A program made the position numbers and the translations under genes. Positions 1 through 6,914 of a stretch of DNA of 13,112 nucleotides are shown in pieces. Source of the stretch: JALZAA01 sp046727755 (lineage in GTDB: Bacteria > Actinomycetota > Acidimicrobiia > IMCC26256 > JACDBD01). Positions within the stretch are counted from its first letter, which is position 1. Every line of letters begins with the position of its first letter. The notes below the pieces were generated by a model. It saw only the letters and a list, made by a program, of their open reading frames with translations, did no database searches and was not told the DNA's origin. The DNA is taken from NCBI GenBank assembly GCA_046727755.1, contig JBKPDG010000035.1, positions 1-13,112 of the forward strand, read 5' to 3'.

Positions 1-1102
1 CGAAGACGATCACCGAGCGGGTGACCTCACCCGAGCTCATGTCGTCCATAGCCTTGTTCACGCCCTCGAGCGTGATCTCGTGGGAGACGAGCTCGTCCAG
101 CATCAGCTTCCCCTCGGCGTAGAGATTGGCGAGCATCGGGATGTCGTGGTGCACGTTCGACGACCCGTACAGGCAGCCGCGGATCTGCTTCTCCGAGAAG
201 ATCAGTCCGAGCCCGACGGGCACGGTCATCATCACGTCCATCGCCGGCACGCCCACCAGCACCGTCTGGCCTCCGCGGCGCGTCATGGTGAACGCCTGAT
301 CGATCGTGGCCTGGAGCCCGATGACCTCGAACGCGACGTCGGCGCCGCGCTGATCGGTCAGTTCCATGACCTTCGTGATGCTGTCGTCTTCGCTCGCGTT
401 CACGAGATCAGTGGCCCCGAACTTCTGGGCCGTCTGGAGCTTGCCGTCCACCATGTCGATGGCGATGATCCGCTCGGCGCCCGAGTACTTGGCGCCTTGG
501 ATCACGTTGAGGCCGACGCCGCCGCAGCCGACGACGGCGACCGTGTCGCCCTCGCGGATGTCGGCGGTGTTGTGGGCGGCGCCGAAGCCGGTGAGCACGC
601 CGCAGCCGATCAGCGCCGCCGACGCCAGCGGGATGTCCTTGTCGATCTTCACCGCGCTCATCGCGGGAACGACTGTGTGCTCGGTGAACGTGCCGCTGGC
701 CGACATCTGGAGCATCGGCTGCCCGTCGCGCAGGAAGCGGGGCGTACCGTCGAGCAGGGCGCCGGTGGCGATGGTCGGCAGGCCAATGTCACACAAGTGC
801 CCCTGCCCGCCTTGGCAGAAGTAACAGTCGCGGCACTGCGGGATCCACGAGATCACCACGTGGTCGCCGGGCTGGAGGTGCTCGACGCCTTCGCCGACCT
901 CTTCGATCACCCCCGCGCCTTCGTGGCCGAGCACGGCCGGGAGCGGCGCGAGCAGCGTGCCGTTGCGAACGGAGAGGTCGGAGTGGCACACGCCGGACGC
1001 GCCGAGTCGCACCTTGACCTCGTTCGCCTTCGGCGCCTGGAGCTCGAGGTCGACGACTTCGAGCGGTGTGTCGATCGCGTTGCAGACCGCGGCCTTCGGC
1101 AT
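1..1102 (-). CDS. Zinc-dependent alcohol dehydrogenase (MDR superfamily), C-terminus cut by window edge
   Basis: Oxidises an alcohol or reduces an aldehyde with a nicotinamide cofactor in the cytoplasm; the substrate cannot be read from sequence. The visible 367 residues start at an ATG (1100-1102) and run off the left edge, so only the extreme C-terminus is missing. Catalytic zinc ligands fit C39 (GVCHSD), H60 (GHEGAG) and C167 (LIGCGV). A structural-zinc lobe has C90, C93, C96 and C104 (CRDCYFC then HLC). The Rossmann glycine motif GCGGVG is at 192-197. This is the class I/III-like zinc ADH layout common in actinobacteria, where NDMA/mycothiol-linked relatives occur; I cannot assign that subtype. 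A GGGGG ribosome binding site at 1110-1114 lies 7 nt before the ATG. A perfect inverted repeat upstream suggests control by a repressor. Confidence 0.95.
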   Translation of the reverse strand, partial: MPKAAVCNAIDTPLEVVDLELQAPKANEVKVRLGASGVCHSDLSVRNGTLLAPLPAVLGHEGAGVIEEVGEGVEHLQPGDHVVISWIPQCRDCYFCQGGQGHLCDIGLPTIATGALLDGTPRFLRDGQPMLQMSASGTFTEHTVVPAMSAVKIDKDIPLASAALIGCGVLTGFGAAHNTADIREGDTVAVVGCGGVGLNVIQGAKYSGAERIIAIDMVDGKLQTAQKFGATDLVNASEDDSITKVMELTDQRGADVAFEVIGLQATIDQAFTMTRRGGQTVLVGVPAMDVMMTVPVGLGLIFSEKQIRGCLYGSSNVHHDIPMLANLYAEGKLMLDELVSHEITLEGVNKAMDDMSSGEVTRSVIVF

Positions 1103-1129
1103 GCTCGTTCCCCCGTTTCAGGTCCTTCT

Positions 1130-1148
1130 TGACCGGACGGTCAGGTTA
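1130..1148 (-). promoter_or_regulatory. Promoter -10 and TetR-type operator of the alcohol dehydrogenase gene
   Basis: Positions 1130-1143 form a perfect 6+2+6 inverted repeat, TGACCG-TC-CGGTCA on the minus strand. This size and spacing is typical of operators bound by TetR-family dimers. A TANNNT-type -10 candidate, TAACCT, reads leftwards from 1148 to 1143 and abuts the repeat, so transcription would start inside the repeat near 1136. That leaves a leader of about 34 nt carrying the ribosome binding site. A dimer bound here would block initiation. No good -35 is visible, and the upstream part lies inside the neighbouring gene's 3' end. The repeat is seen directly; the regulator family is inferred, and no tetR gene is in the window. 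Confidence 0.5.
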
Positions 1149-1400
1149 TCGCCGCTGGCGTTCCTCCCGCTCCGCGGCCCGAATGCCGTAGCCGAGGACG
1201 ATCGGGATCGGCAGGATCACGATGGCCGCGACCAGCGCCACGATCGACACGTCGACGGCGACGGCGGGGAAGTCGGTGGCGGCGGCGACGACGAAGCTGA
1301 CGACCGACACGACCAGCGCCGTATACCCCGCCCGTTGGGCGTAGCGCACGTAGCGGGCGATCCGGGCCCGGCGGGCACGGACGGGATCCGAGTCGTTCAC
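1146..1400 (-). CDS. Small two-helix membrane protein, function unknown
   Basis: An 84-residue protein, not recognised by function. The first 24 residues are strongly basic (DPVRARRARIARYVRY). Two hydrophobic segments at about 26-41 and 49-70 follow, joined by a short turn (ATDFPAVAVD), and the tail is charged (RAAEREERQRR). The positive-inside rule puts both ends in the cytoplasm. The start chosen is the GTG at 1398-1400, which overlaps the upstream glycosyltransferase stop as GTGA, the usual mark of translational coupling; another GTG lies one codon upstream. The frame stays open far upstream, but only as the antisense-like shadow of the glycosyltransferase. It may serve the same surface or polymer pathway as the other two operon members. 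Confidence 0.75.
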   Translation of the reverse strand: MNDSDPVRARRARIARYVRYAQRAGYTALVVSVVSFVVAAATDFPAVAVDVSIVALVAAIVILPIPIVLGYGIRAAEREERQRR

Positions 1401-2476
1401 CACGAGGTCCAGCCATGACGGCCGATGGCGGCGTCGAGGCGTCCCGGCAGGTCGGCGACCGAGAAGTCGCGGCGCGCGAGCGCGCGGTTCGCGTCGAGGA
1501 TCGCGGGGTCGGGCGCCTCGAGCCATGCCGCGATCTCTCCGGGATCCTCGACGCTGAACACCCGCAGGCCCTGGGCCACGATCTCGTCGAGCACCGGGTA
1601 ACGATGCGCGGCGAGCGGGCGGCCGGCGACGGCCGATTCGATCACCGGATTGCCGAATCCCTCCCAGGTGGAGGGAAACACGACGACGTCGGCGGCGGCG
1701 TAGGCGTCCGCCGTGCGGCCGGCGCGGCCGACCGCCACCGGCAGCGGCGTCGTCGTAATCAGCTCGGCGAGCGTTCGGGCGTAGCCGTCCTCGGCCGGCC
1801 CGGTGAGCCAGTACACGACGCGCCGGTCCTCGACGAGGCTCTCGAGCGCCTCCGCGAACCGCAGCCCGCCCGCCACGTTCTTGCGGGGGATGGCACGCGC
1901 CGGCTGGAGGACGACCAGGTCGTCGTCGGCGAAGCCGAACTCGGCGCGGGTCGCGCCGCGTTCGCCGGGCCGCGCGTCGAAATCGAACGTGTTGCGGATC
2001 GTGCATGCTGCGATGCCCCGGGCCCCGAGCTCGAGGCGCGAACGGTCGTTGACGACGACATGCAACGCGCCGGGCAGATCCGGTGGCAGCCCCTGCACGG
2101 CTGCGAGCTCGGCCCGCTGCCACGGCAGGTCGTGGTGGTGGAAGAGGACGCGGCCCCGATGGTGCGCGAGCGCGTCGGACGCGGCGAAGGACGCATCAAC
2201 GTTGATCGGGAGCGAGCAGAGGTTCTCCACGACGACCAGGTCGGCGCCATCCAGTGCGGCGGCGAGGTGGCGGCCGTCGGCGTCTCTGCCCGGCGCGTCG
2301 ATGGCGATGCCGGGCAGCACGACGTCGTCGGGACGGGGTGCGTCGCAGAGCCGGCCTGCGATGCGGCGGGTCGTGAACCCGAGCTCGCGCAGCGCCCACT
2401 CCCACTTCCCCGCCTCGACCGACACGCCGTCGGTGCCGCCGAGGCGGTACGAGAGCAGCACCGCCTCACGCGCCAT
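1397..2476 (-). CDS. Glycosyltransferase family 4 (GT-B fold)
   Basis: Predicted to transfer a sugar from a nucleotide-sugar donor to an unknown acceptor at the cytoplasmic side of the membrane. The ATG at 2474-2476 gives 359 residues, normal for GT4; a GTG 11 codons upstream would add only an alanine- and glycine-rich extension. The N-terminal Rossmann half opens with LLSYRLGGTDGVSV, including the glycine loop seen in GT4 enzymes. The C-terminal half has QPARAIPRKN at 191-200, with basic residues expected to contact donor phosphates, and the retaining-GT E-x7-E motif as E272 to E280 (WEGFGNPVIE). It follows the DUF5317 gene after 45 bp and overlaps the small membrane protein gene by 4 bp. 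The acceptor could be a glycolipid or cell-surface polymer; nothing here decides. Confidence 0.9.
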   Translation of the reverse strand: MAREAVLLSYRLGGTDGVSVEAGKWEWALRELGFTTRRIAGRLCDAPRPDDVVLPGIAIDAPGRDADGRHLAAALDGADLVVVENLCSLPINVDASFAASDALAHHRGRVLFHHHDLPWQRAELAAVQGLPPDLPGALHVVVNDRSRLELGARGIAACTIRNTFDFDARPGERGATRAEFGFADDDLVVLQPARAIPRKNVAGGLRFAEALESLVEDRRVVYWLTGPAEDGYARTLAELITTTPLPVAVGRAGRTADAYAAADVVVFPSTWEGFGNPVIESAVAGRPLAAHRYPVLDEIVAQGLRVFSVEDPGEIAAWLEAPDPAILDANRALARRDFSVADLPGRLDAAIGRHGWTSW

Positions 2477-2521
2477 CGACGGGACGATACCGGTCGCCGC
2501 CCCGGCCACATCCCGCCCGGC

Positions 2522-3403
2522 TCAGACCTCGCGGGGCTCGTCGTCGTCCTGGACCAGCGGGAGCTCGGCGGTGTTCTCGTCCGCGGCCAGGCGCGCGTAC
2601 ACCTCTTGCAGTTCGACGCCCAGCGTGTCGTCCGGCGAGTCGTGCGACAGCGCGTCCTTCTCCGGCGCCGGCGGAGTCAGGCGTGGGACACCGAGCTGTA
2701 GCTCCATTTGGGGCTCGGGGGACTCCGTCTCTGCGGGCGTGGCCTCGGCCGCGGCGGGCGCGGGCAGCGCGTGCGCGAGCGGGGCGTGCGCGACGTCCGG
2801 CTCCGCCTGCTCACGCCGGCGCAGTCGCTCCCCGATGCGTGCCATCCGCTCGGCGCGCGTCCGGGCTGGCTGGCGCACGCGGCTGCTGCGGTAGCACACC
2901 AGGACGACGCCGACGGCGATCACGACATCGCCGAGGGAGACCACCTCGTCGACCGGCTCTGGAACCTCCAGCCGGTCACCAAGGAATGGCAGCAGGTCGT
3001 CGTCGCTCTCGGGGCGATGCTTCGCCGTTCGCTCGATGGGCTCCTCGATGGTTCGGCCGGAGCGGGTCGTCACCTCGCGGTCGCGGGTCGGCATCCCCTG
3101 GTTGAGCCCGATGACGAGGGCGTTCAGCCCGATGCCGAGGGCGATGACCCACATCATCGAGATCCGCAGGTTCACGAAGCAGAACGCGAGCAGGAACGCG
3201 TACGACGCCATGACGAGGCCGTACCCGAGATCGTCGAGCCGATCCGCCGGGATGTCGACGAGCGCGATCAGGATCTGGATCGCGAGCGCCACGACGACCA
3301 TCCAGATCGACTGGATCGGGAGTCGCAGCAGCTGCCGGAAGCTGCCCCCGGTGGCGAGCACGAGGAGGAGAGCGACGCCACCGACGATGGCGATGGAGAC
3401 CAC
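2522..3403 (-). CDS. DUF5317-type integral membrane protein
   Basis: A 293-residue membrane protein matching the DUF5317 pattern, whose function is unknown. Hydrophobic segments lie at about 3-17, 32-50, 60-77, 82-100 and 158-170. The family-like motif is LNALVIGLNQGMPTR at 93-107, after the fourth helix. Beyond the last helix is a cytoplasmic-looking tail of about 120 residues, first very basic (172-199), then rich in Ala, Pro and Glu, ending in an acidic stretch (QDDDEPREV). I chose the GTG at 3401-3403 because it places the first helix at the N-terminus and sits 8 nt after a TACGGT -10 box. A GTG at 3454 would add 17 polar residues. It heads the operon with the glycosyltransferase and the two-helix protein. 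Confidence 0.8.
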   Translation of the reverse strand: MVSIAIVGGVALLLVLATGGSFRQLLRLPIQSIWMVVVALAIQILIALVDIPADRLDDLGYGLVMASYAFLLAFCFVNLRISMMWVIALGIGLNALVIGLNQGMPTRDREVTTRSGRTIEEPIERTAKHRPESDDDLLPFLGDRLEVPEPVDEVVSLGDVVIAVGVVLVCYRSSRVRQPARTRAERMARIGERLRRREQAEPDVAHAPLAHALPAPAAAEATPAETESPEPQMELQLGVPRLTPPAPEKDALSHDSPDDTLGVELQEVYARLAADENTAELPLVQDDDEPREV

Positions 3404-3456
3404 GCCCCGCCACCGTACAACGGGCGATTCGCCCGCCCGCGTCTTACGATTCACCC
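3404..3456. promoter_or_regulatory. Divergent promoter region with two leaderless-type -10 boxes and a shared palindrome
   Basis: This 53-bp gap separates the DUF5317 operon (minus) from the crotonase operon (plus). On the plus strand TACGAT (3445-3450) ends 6 nt before the crotonase ATG, exactly where transcription would begin on the A of the start codon. No ribosome binding site precedes that ATG. On the minus strand TACGGT (3417 to 3412) lies 8 nt before the DUF5317 GTG. Between them is a perfect 15-nt inverted repeat, CGGGCGA-T-TCGCCCG, at 3421-3435. A protein bound there would touch the -35/-10 spacers of both promoters. TANNNT boxes with leaderless starts are well known in actinobacteria; use of these two is inferred. 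Confidence 0.5.
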
Positions 3457-4233
3457 ATGGGCGACGTTCGCTACGAGGTGGCGGGCCCGGTCGCACGCGC
3501 GACGATCGACCGGCCAGAGCGGCGGAACGCGATGTCGTTCGGCGTCATGGAGGGACTGCGGGATGCCGTCGCGCGGGCAAAGGCCGATGACGCCGTGCGC
3601 GTGCTCGTGGTCACAGGTGCGGGTGAGAAGGCGTTCTGCGCCGGCGCCGACCTCGGGAGCGGCGGAATCTCGGAGGGCGCATCGGCGGCTCACGACGGAC
3701 GGGGAATGCTCGCCGAGCTGTTCCGCGACCTCTGGCGGCTCGGGAAGCCGACGATCGCCCGGGTCCGCGGGTACGCGCTCGCGGGCGGGTTCGGGCTCGC
3801 GCTGGCGTGCGACTTCGTGATCGCGTCCGACGACGCGCAGTTCGGCACGCCGGAGGTCAACGTCGGCCTGTGGCCGTACATGATCACGGTGCCGCTGCTG
3901 CGCTCCATGCCGCCCAAGCGCGTGCTCGAGCTGATGATGACGGGCCGCCGGGTCGACGCCGTCGAGGCCGCGCGCATCGGGTTCGTGACCAGAGTCGTGC
4001 CCGTCGGCGAGCTCGACGGGGCGGTCGACGAGCTGGCGGCGACGCTGGCGTCGAAGTCGCCGCTGATCCTGCGGTGGGGCCGCGAGAGTTTCTACCGGGT
4101 GCTCGACATGGACCCCGACGACGCGCTCGCGTACCTCCAGGCAATGCTCACGGTCACCAGTGCCTCGGAGGACACCGCCGAGGGCGTCGCCGCGTTCGCC
4201 GAGAAGCGCGAGCCGAAGTGGAAGGGACGGTAG
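3457..4233 (+). CDS. Enoyl-CoA hydratase/isomerase family protein (crotonase fold)
   Basis: A 258-residue cytoplasmic enzyme expected to act on an acyl-CoA thioester. The crotonase signature is clear: the N-terminal ATIDRPERRNAM, the first oxyanion-hole segment AFCAGADL at 59-66, and the second at GYALAGGFGLALACD (105-119). Of the two catalytic glutamates of rat mitochondrial enoyl-CoA hydratase, the E164 equivalent is present (E133 in GTPEVNVGLWP), while the E144 position is glycine (G113). That pattern occurs in isomerase-like and other crotonases, so simple hydratase activity is not assured. The ATG appears to be leaderless, with TACGAT placed 6 nt upstream. It heads the plus-strand operon and ends 2 bp before the first cyclase gene. 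Confidence 0.93.
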   Translation: MGDVRYEVAGPVARATIDRPERRNAMSFGVMEGLRDAVARAKADDAVRVLVVTGAGEKAFCAGADLGSGGISEGASAAHDGRGMLAELFRDLWRLGKPTIARVRGYALAGGFGLALACDFVIASDDAQFGTPEVNVGLWPYMITVPLLRSMPPKRVLELMMTGRRVDAVEAARIGFVTRVVPVGELDGAVDELAATLASKSPLILRWGRESFYRVLDMDPDDALAYLQAMLTVTSASEDTAEGVAAFAEKREPKWKGR

Positions 4234-4235
4234 CT

Positions 4236-5573
4236 GTGGTGCCCGACCGTCCGGCGACCCGGTACGCAGAGTGTGGGGACCTCGAGATCGCGTATCAGGT
4301 CATCGGCGAAGGATCGGTCGATCTGGTGGTCCCACCGGCCGGCCTCCTTGTGATGGAGGCGTCGTGGGATTGGCCGCTCATCGCCGCCTTCTGGCGCCGG
4401 CTCGCTCGTTCGTTCAGGGTCATCCTCCTCGACAAGCGCGGCGCCGGCCTGTCGTCGCAGGTCGCCGGCGTGCCCACACTCGAGGAGCGCATGGACGACG
4501 TGCGCGCCGTGTTGGATGCCGTTGGGACCGAATCGGCCGCGTTCTTCGGCGCGTCCGAGGGCGGTCCGGTCACGGCCATGTTCGCGACCACATATCCGGA
4601 ACGTGTGTCGTCGGTCGTCTTTTACGGTGCCGTCGCCAAGTGGTCTGCATCCGGGGACTTTCCGTGGGGCTTCTCTGACCGCGCGATGGACGGTCACAAC
4701 CAGTACGTGCGGACGTCGTGGGGGAGCGGTCTCTCGGGGGAGACGTTGTTCGCACCGAGCCTGGCCGGTGACGAGAGGGCCCGCGACCACGTCGGGAGGA
4801 TGGAGCGCCTCAGCGGGACGCCCCACGAAGCTGAACGGGTCTTCGAGACCTATCCGCTCATCGATGTGCGCCCGATCCTCCCCACCATGCGCGTGCCGAC
4901 GCTCGTTGTCCATCGCGCCGGCGACAGTGCGGTACCTGCGGAGCACGGCCGCTACTACGCCGAACGCATACCCGGTGCGAAGCTCTGCGAGCTCCACGGC
5001 AACGACCACTGGTGGTGGGTCGGCGATTCGGAGTCCGTCGCAGTATCCGTCGAAGAGTTCCTGATCGGCGCTGCCCACCGTCCCGCGCCCGATCGCGTCC
5101 TCAAGACCGTTTTGTTCTCCGACATCGTGGGCTCGACGGAGCACGCGGTCGAACTCGGTGACCAGCGGTGGCGACACGTGCTCGACGCGCACGACGCCGC
5201 CGTTCGCCGTGACCTCGAGCAGTACCGCGGCACCGAGGTCAAGACGACCGGGGACGGGTTCCTCGCGGCGTTCGACGGCCCAGCGCGGGCGATCCGCTGC
5301 GCGCAGGCGATCGTCGCTGACGCGCATTCCCTTGGCGTCGACGTTCGCATTGGACTTCACACCGGTGAGTGCGAGGTCCGTGGCGACGACCTCGCTGGGA
5401 TCGCCGTTCACATTGGCGCACGCATCGCCGCGCTGTCGGGGAACGGCGAGGTGCTGGTCACGAGCACCGTCCGCGACCTCGTCGCGGGGTCGGAGATCGA
5501 TTTCGTCGACCGTGGCAAGCACACGTTGAAGGGCGTTCCCGGCGAGTGGCAAGTCCTCGCCGTGACCAGTTGA
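4236..5573 (+). CDS. Alpha/beta-hydrolase/class III adenylyl cyclase fusion, copy 1 (LipJ/Rv1900c-like)
   Basis: A 445-residue two-domain protein. Residues about 8-277 are an alpha/beta hydrolase with a complete-looking triad: nucleophile S107 in GASEG, acid D230 (RAGDSAVP) and H258 (GNDHWWW). Residues about 288-445 are a class III nucleotidyl cyclase domain with metal aspartates D296 (LFSDIVGST) and D340 (TTGDGF), adenine-specifying K336 and D385 (DDLAG), and transition-state R396. The usual transition-state Asn is H392. M. tuberculosis Rv1900c has the same domain order. It would make cAMP in the cytoplasm, with the hydrolase domain perhaps sensing or processing a ligand. The start is one of two adjacent GTGs (4236 or 4239) after a purine-rich stretch at 4219-4228, 2 bp behind the crotonase stop. 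Confidence 0.92.
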   Translation: MVPDRPATRYAECGDLEIAYQVIGEGSVDLVVPPAGLLVMEASWDWPLIAAFWRRLARSFRVILLDKRGAGLSSQVAGVPTLEERMDDVRAVLDAVGTESAAFFGASEGGPVTAMFATTYPERVSSVVFYGAVAKWSASGDFPWGFSDRAMDGHNQYVRTSWGSGLSGETLFAPSLAGDERARDHVGRMERLSGTPHEAERVFETYPLIDVRPILPTMRVPTLVVHRAGDSAVPAEHGRYYAERIPGAKLCELHGNDHWWWVGDSESVAVSVEEFLIGAAHRPAPDRVLKTVLFSDIVGSTEHAVELGDQRWRHVLDAHDAAVRRDLEQYRGTEVKTTGDGFLAAFDGPARAIRCAQAIVADAHSLGVDVRIGLHTGECEVRGDDLAGIAVHIGARIAALSGNGEVLVTSTVRDLVAGSEIDFVDRGKHTLKGVPGEWQVLAVTS

Positions 5574-5578
5574 GCGAA

Positions 5579-6910
5579 ATGGAAGCGCCCGAGACTCGTT
5601 ACGCGAAGTGCGGCAACCTCAGCATCGCCTACCAGGTCGTCGGTGAGGGCCCGCTCGACGTCGTCTTCATCCCCGGGTTCGTGTCGCACTTGGAGGTCTC
5701 GTGGGAGTTGTTCCCGGCGCGCCGCATGTGGGAGCGACTCGCGGAGTTCTCGCGGCTCATCGTGTTCGACAAGCGCGGTACCGGACTCTCGGACCGAACG
5801 GAGCGCCTGCCGACCCTCGAGGAGCGCATGGATGACGTGCACGCGGTGATGGATGCCTCGGGGAGTCAGCGGGCCGCTTTCGTCGCTCCGTCCGGTGGCG
5901 GGCCCATGGCGTTGCTCTTCGCGGCGACATACCCGGAGCGCACGTCGGCTCTGGTGCTGTGGGAGTCGTTCGCGCGTCGCGTTCGGGCACCGGACTACCC
6001 CTTCGGCGTCGACGCCGACGGTGCCGAGGCGACGCTCCGCGAGGTCGAGGAGGCGTGGGGGAGCGGGGACGTGTTTCGGGGTCTCGCGTTCCAGGACGCT
6101 CCGACTGACGCGTCGACGCAGCGGCTCTTCGCTCGCGCCGAGCGCAACTCGGCGACGCCGGGTCTCGCGGTTGCCGCACTTCGGTTCGGGTACCAGACCG
6201 ACGTCCGGCATGTGCTGTCGTCGATCTCGGCGCCGACGCTCGTGCTGCACCGGGTCGGCGACCCCCAAGTCCCTATCGAGTGCGGCCGCTACCTCGCCGA
6301 TCACATCGCGAACGCCAAGCTCGTCGAGCTTCCCGGCGACTTCCACCTCAGTGCTACCGGTCGCGACGACGACATGTTGGACGAGATCGAAGAGTTCCTG
6401 ACCGGGCACCCTCACGTCGCGGAGTTCGACTGCGTGCTGAAGACGGTGCTCTTCACGGACATCGTCGGGTCCACGGAACGGGCCGCGCAACTGAAAGACC
6501 GACGATGGACCGCCCTCCTCGAGGAGCACAACGCGCTCGTGCGCGAAGAGCTGGCGCGGTTCAAGGGGCAGGAGATCGACACGGCGGGCGACGGGTTCCT
6601 GGCTGCCTTCGACGGCCCGGCCCGTGCCATCACGGCCGCGCAGGCGATCCGGGGTCGGGCCCGGGGTATCGGCTTGGAACTGCGCGCCGGCCTCCACTCG
6701 GGGGAGTGCGAGGTGCGTGGCGAGCGCCTCGTCGGCATGACCGTCCACATCGGTGCTCGGGTCGCCGCGCTCGGCGGTCCGGGCGAGGTCCTCGTCACGA
6801 GCACGGTGCGCGATCTCGTGATCGGCGAGGAATTCGAGTTCGACGACCGCGGCCGTCACGCGCTGAAGGGAGTGCCGGGCAGGTGGCACGTCCTCGCCGT
6901 GCGAGGATGA
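5579..6910 (+). CDS. Alpha/beta-hydrolase/class III nucleotidyl cyclase fusion, copy 2, with altered active-site residues
   Basis: A 443-residue tandem paralogue of the preceding gene with the same two domains. The hydrolase nucleophile elbow is APSGG (S105), so the first Gly of GxSxG is Ala; D228 and H256 are kept. The cyclase domain keeps both metal aspartates, D294 (LFTDIVGST) and D338 (AGDGF), and R394. The adenine-specifying pair is changed: the Lys position is D334 (EIDTAGD) and the Asp position is R383 (ERLVG). The Asn position is H390, as in copy 1. It could be an unusual cyclase, since Rv1900c also has atypical substrate residues, or the metal-binding half of a heterodimer with copy 1. 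The ATG at 5579 follows the copy 1 stop by 5 bp; a TTG at 5570 overlapping that stop is an alternative. Confidence 0.92.
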   Translation: MEAPETRYAKCGNLSIAYQVVGEGPLDVVFIPGFVSHLEVSWELFPARRMWERLAEFSRLIVFDKRGTGLSDRTERLPTLEERMDDVHAVMDASGSQRAAFVAPSGGGPMALLFAATYPERTSALVLWESFARRVRAPDYPFGVDADGAEATLREVEEAWGSGDVFRGLAFQDAPTDASTQRLFARAERNSATPGLAVAALRFGYQTDVRHVLSSISAPTLVLHRVGDPQVPIECGRYLADHIANAKLVELPGDFHLSATGRDDDMLDEIEEFLTGHPHVAEFDCVLKTVLFTDIVGSTERAAQLKDRRWTALLEEHNALVREELARFKGQEIDTAGDGFLAAFDGPARAITAAQAIRGRARGIGLELRAGLHSGECEVRGERLVGMTVHIGARVAALGGPGEVLVTSTVRDLVIGEEFEFDDRGRHALKGVPGRWHVLAVRG

Positions 6911-6914
6911 CGCC

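Noticed and set aside
80..1132. A 350-codon plus-strand open frame opposite the alcohol dehydrogenase.
   Set aside because: The minus strand gives an unmistakable zinc alcohol dehydrogenase with all metal ligands; the plus frame is low-complexity and His/Asp/Arg-rich.
4092..5552. A 486-codon minus-strand open frame opposite cyclase copy 1, and a similar one opposite copy 2 (5408-6970).
   Set aside because: Both resemble each other only because they are the reverse complement of paralogous genes; neither has a recognisable domain.
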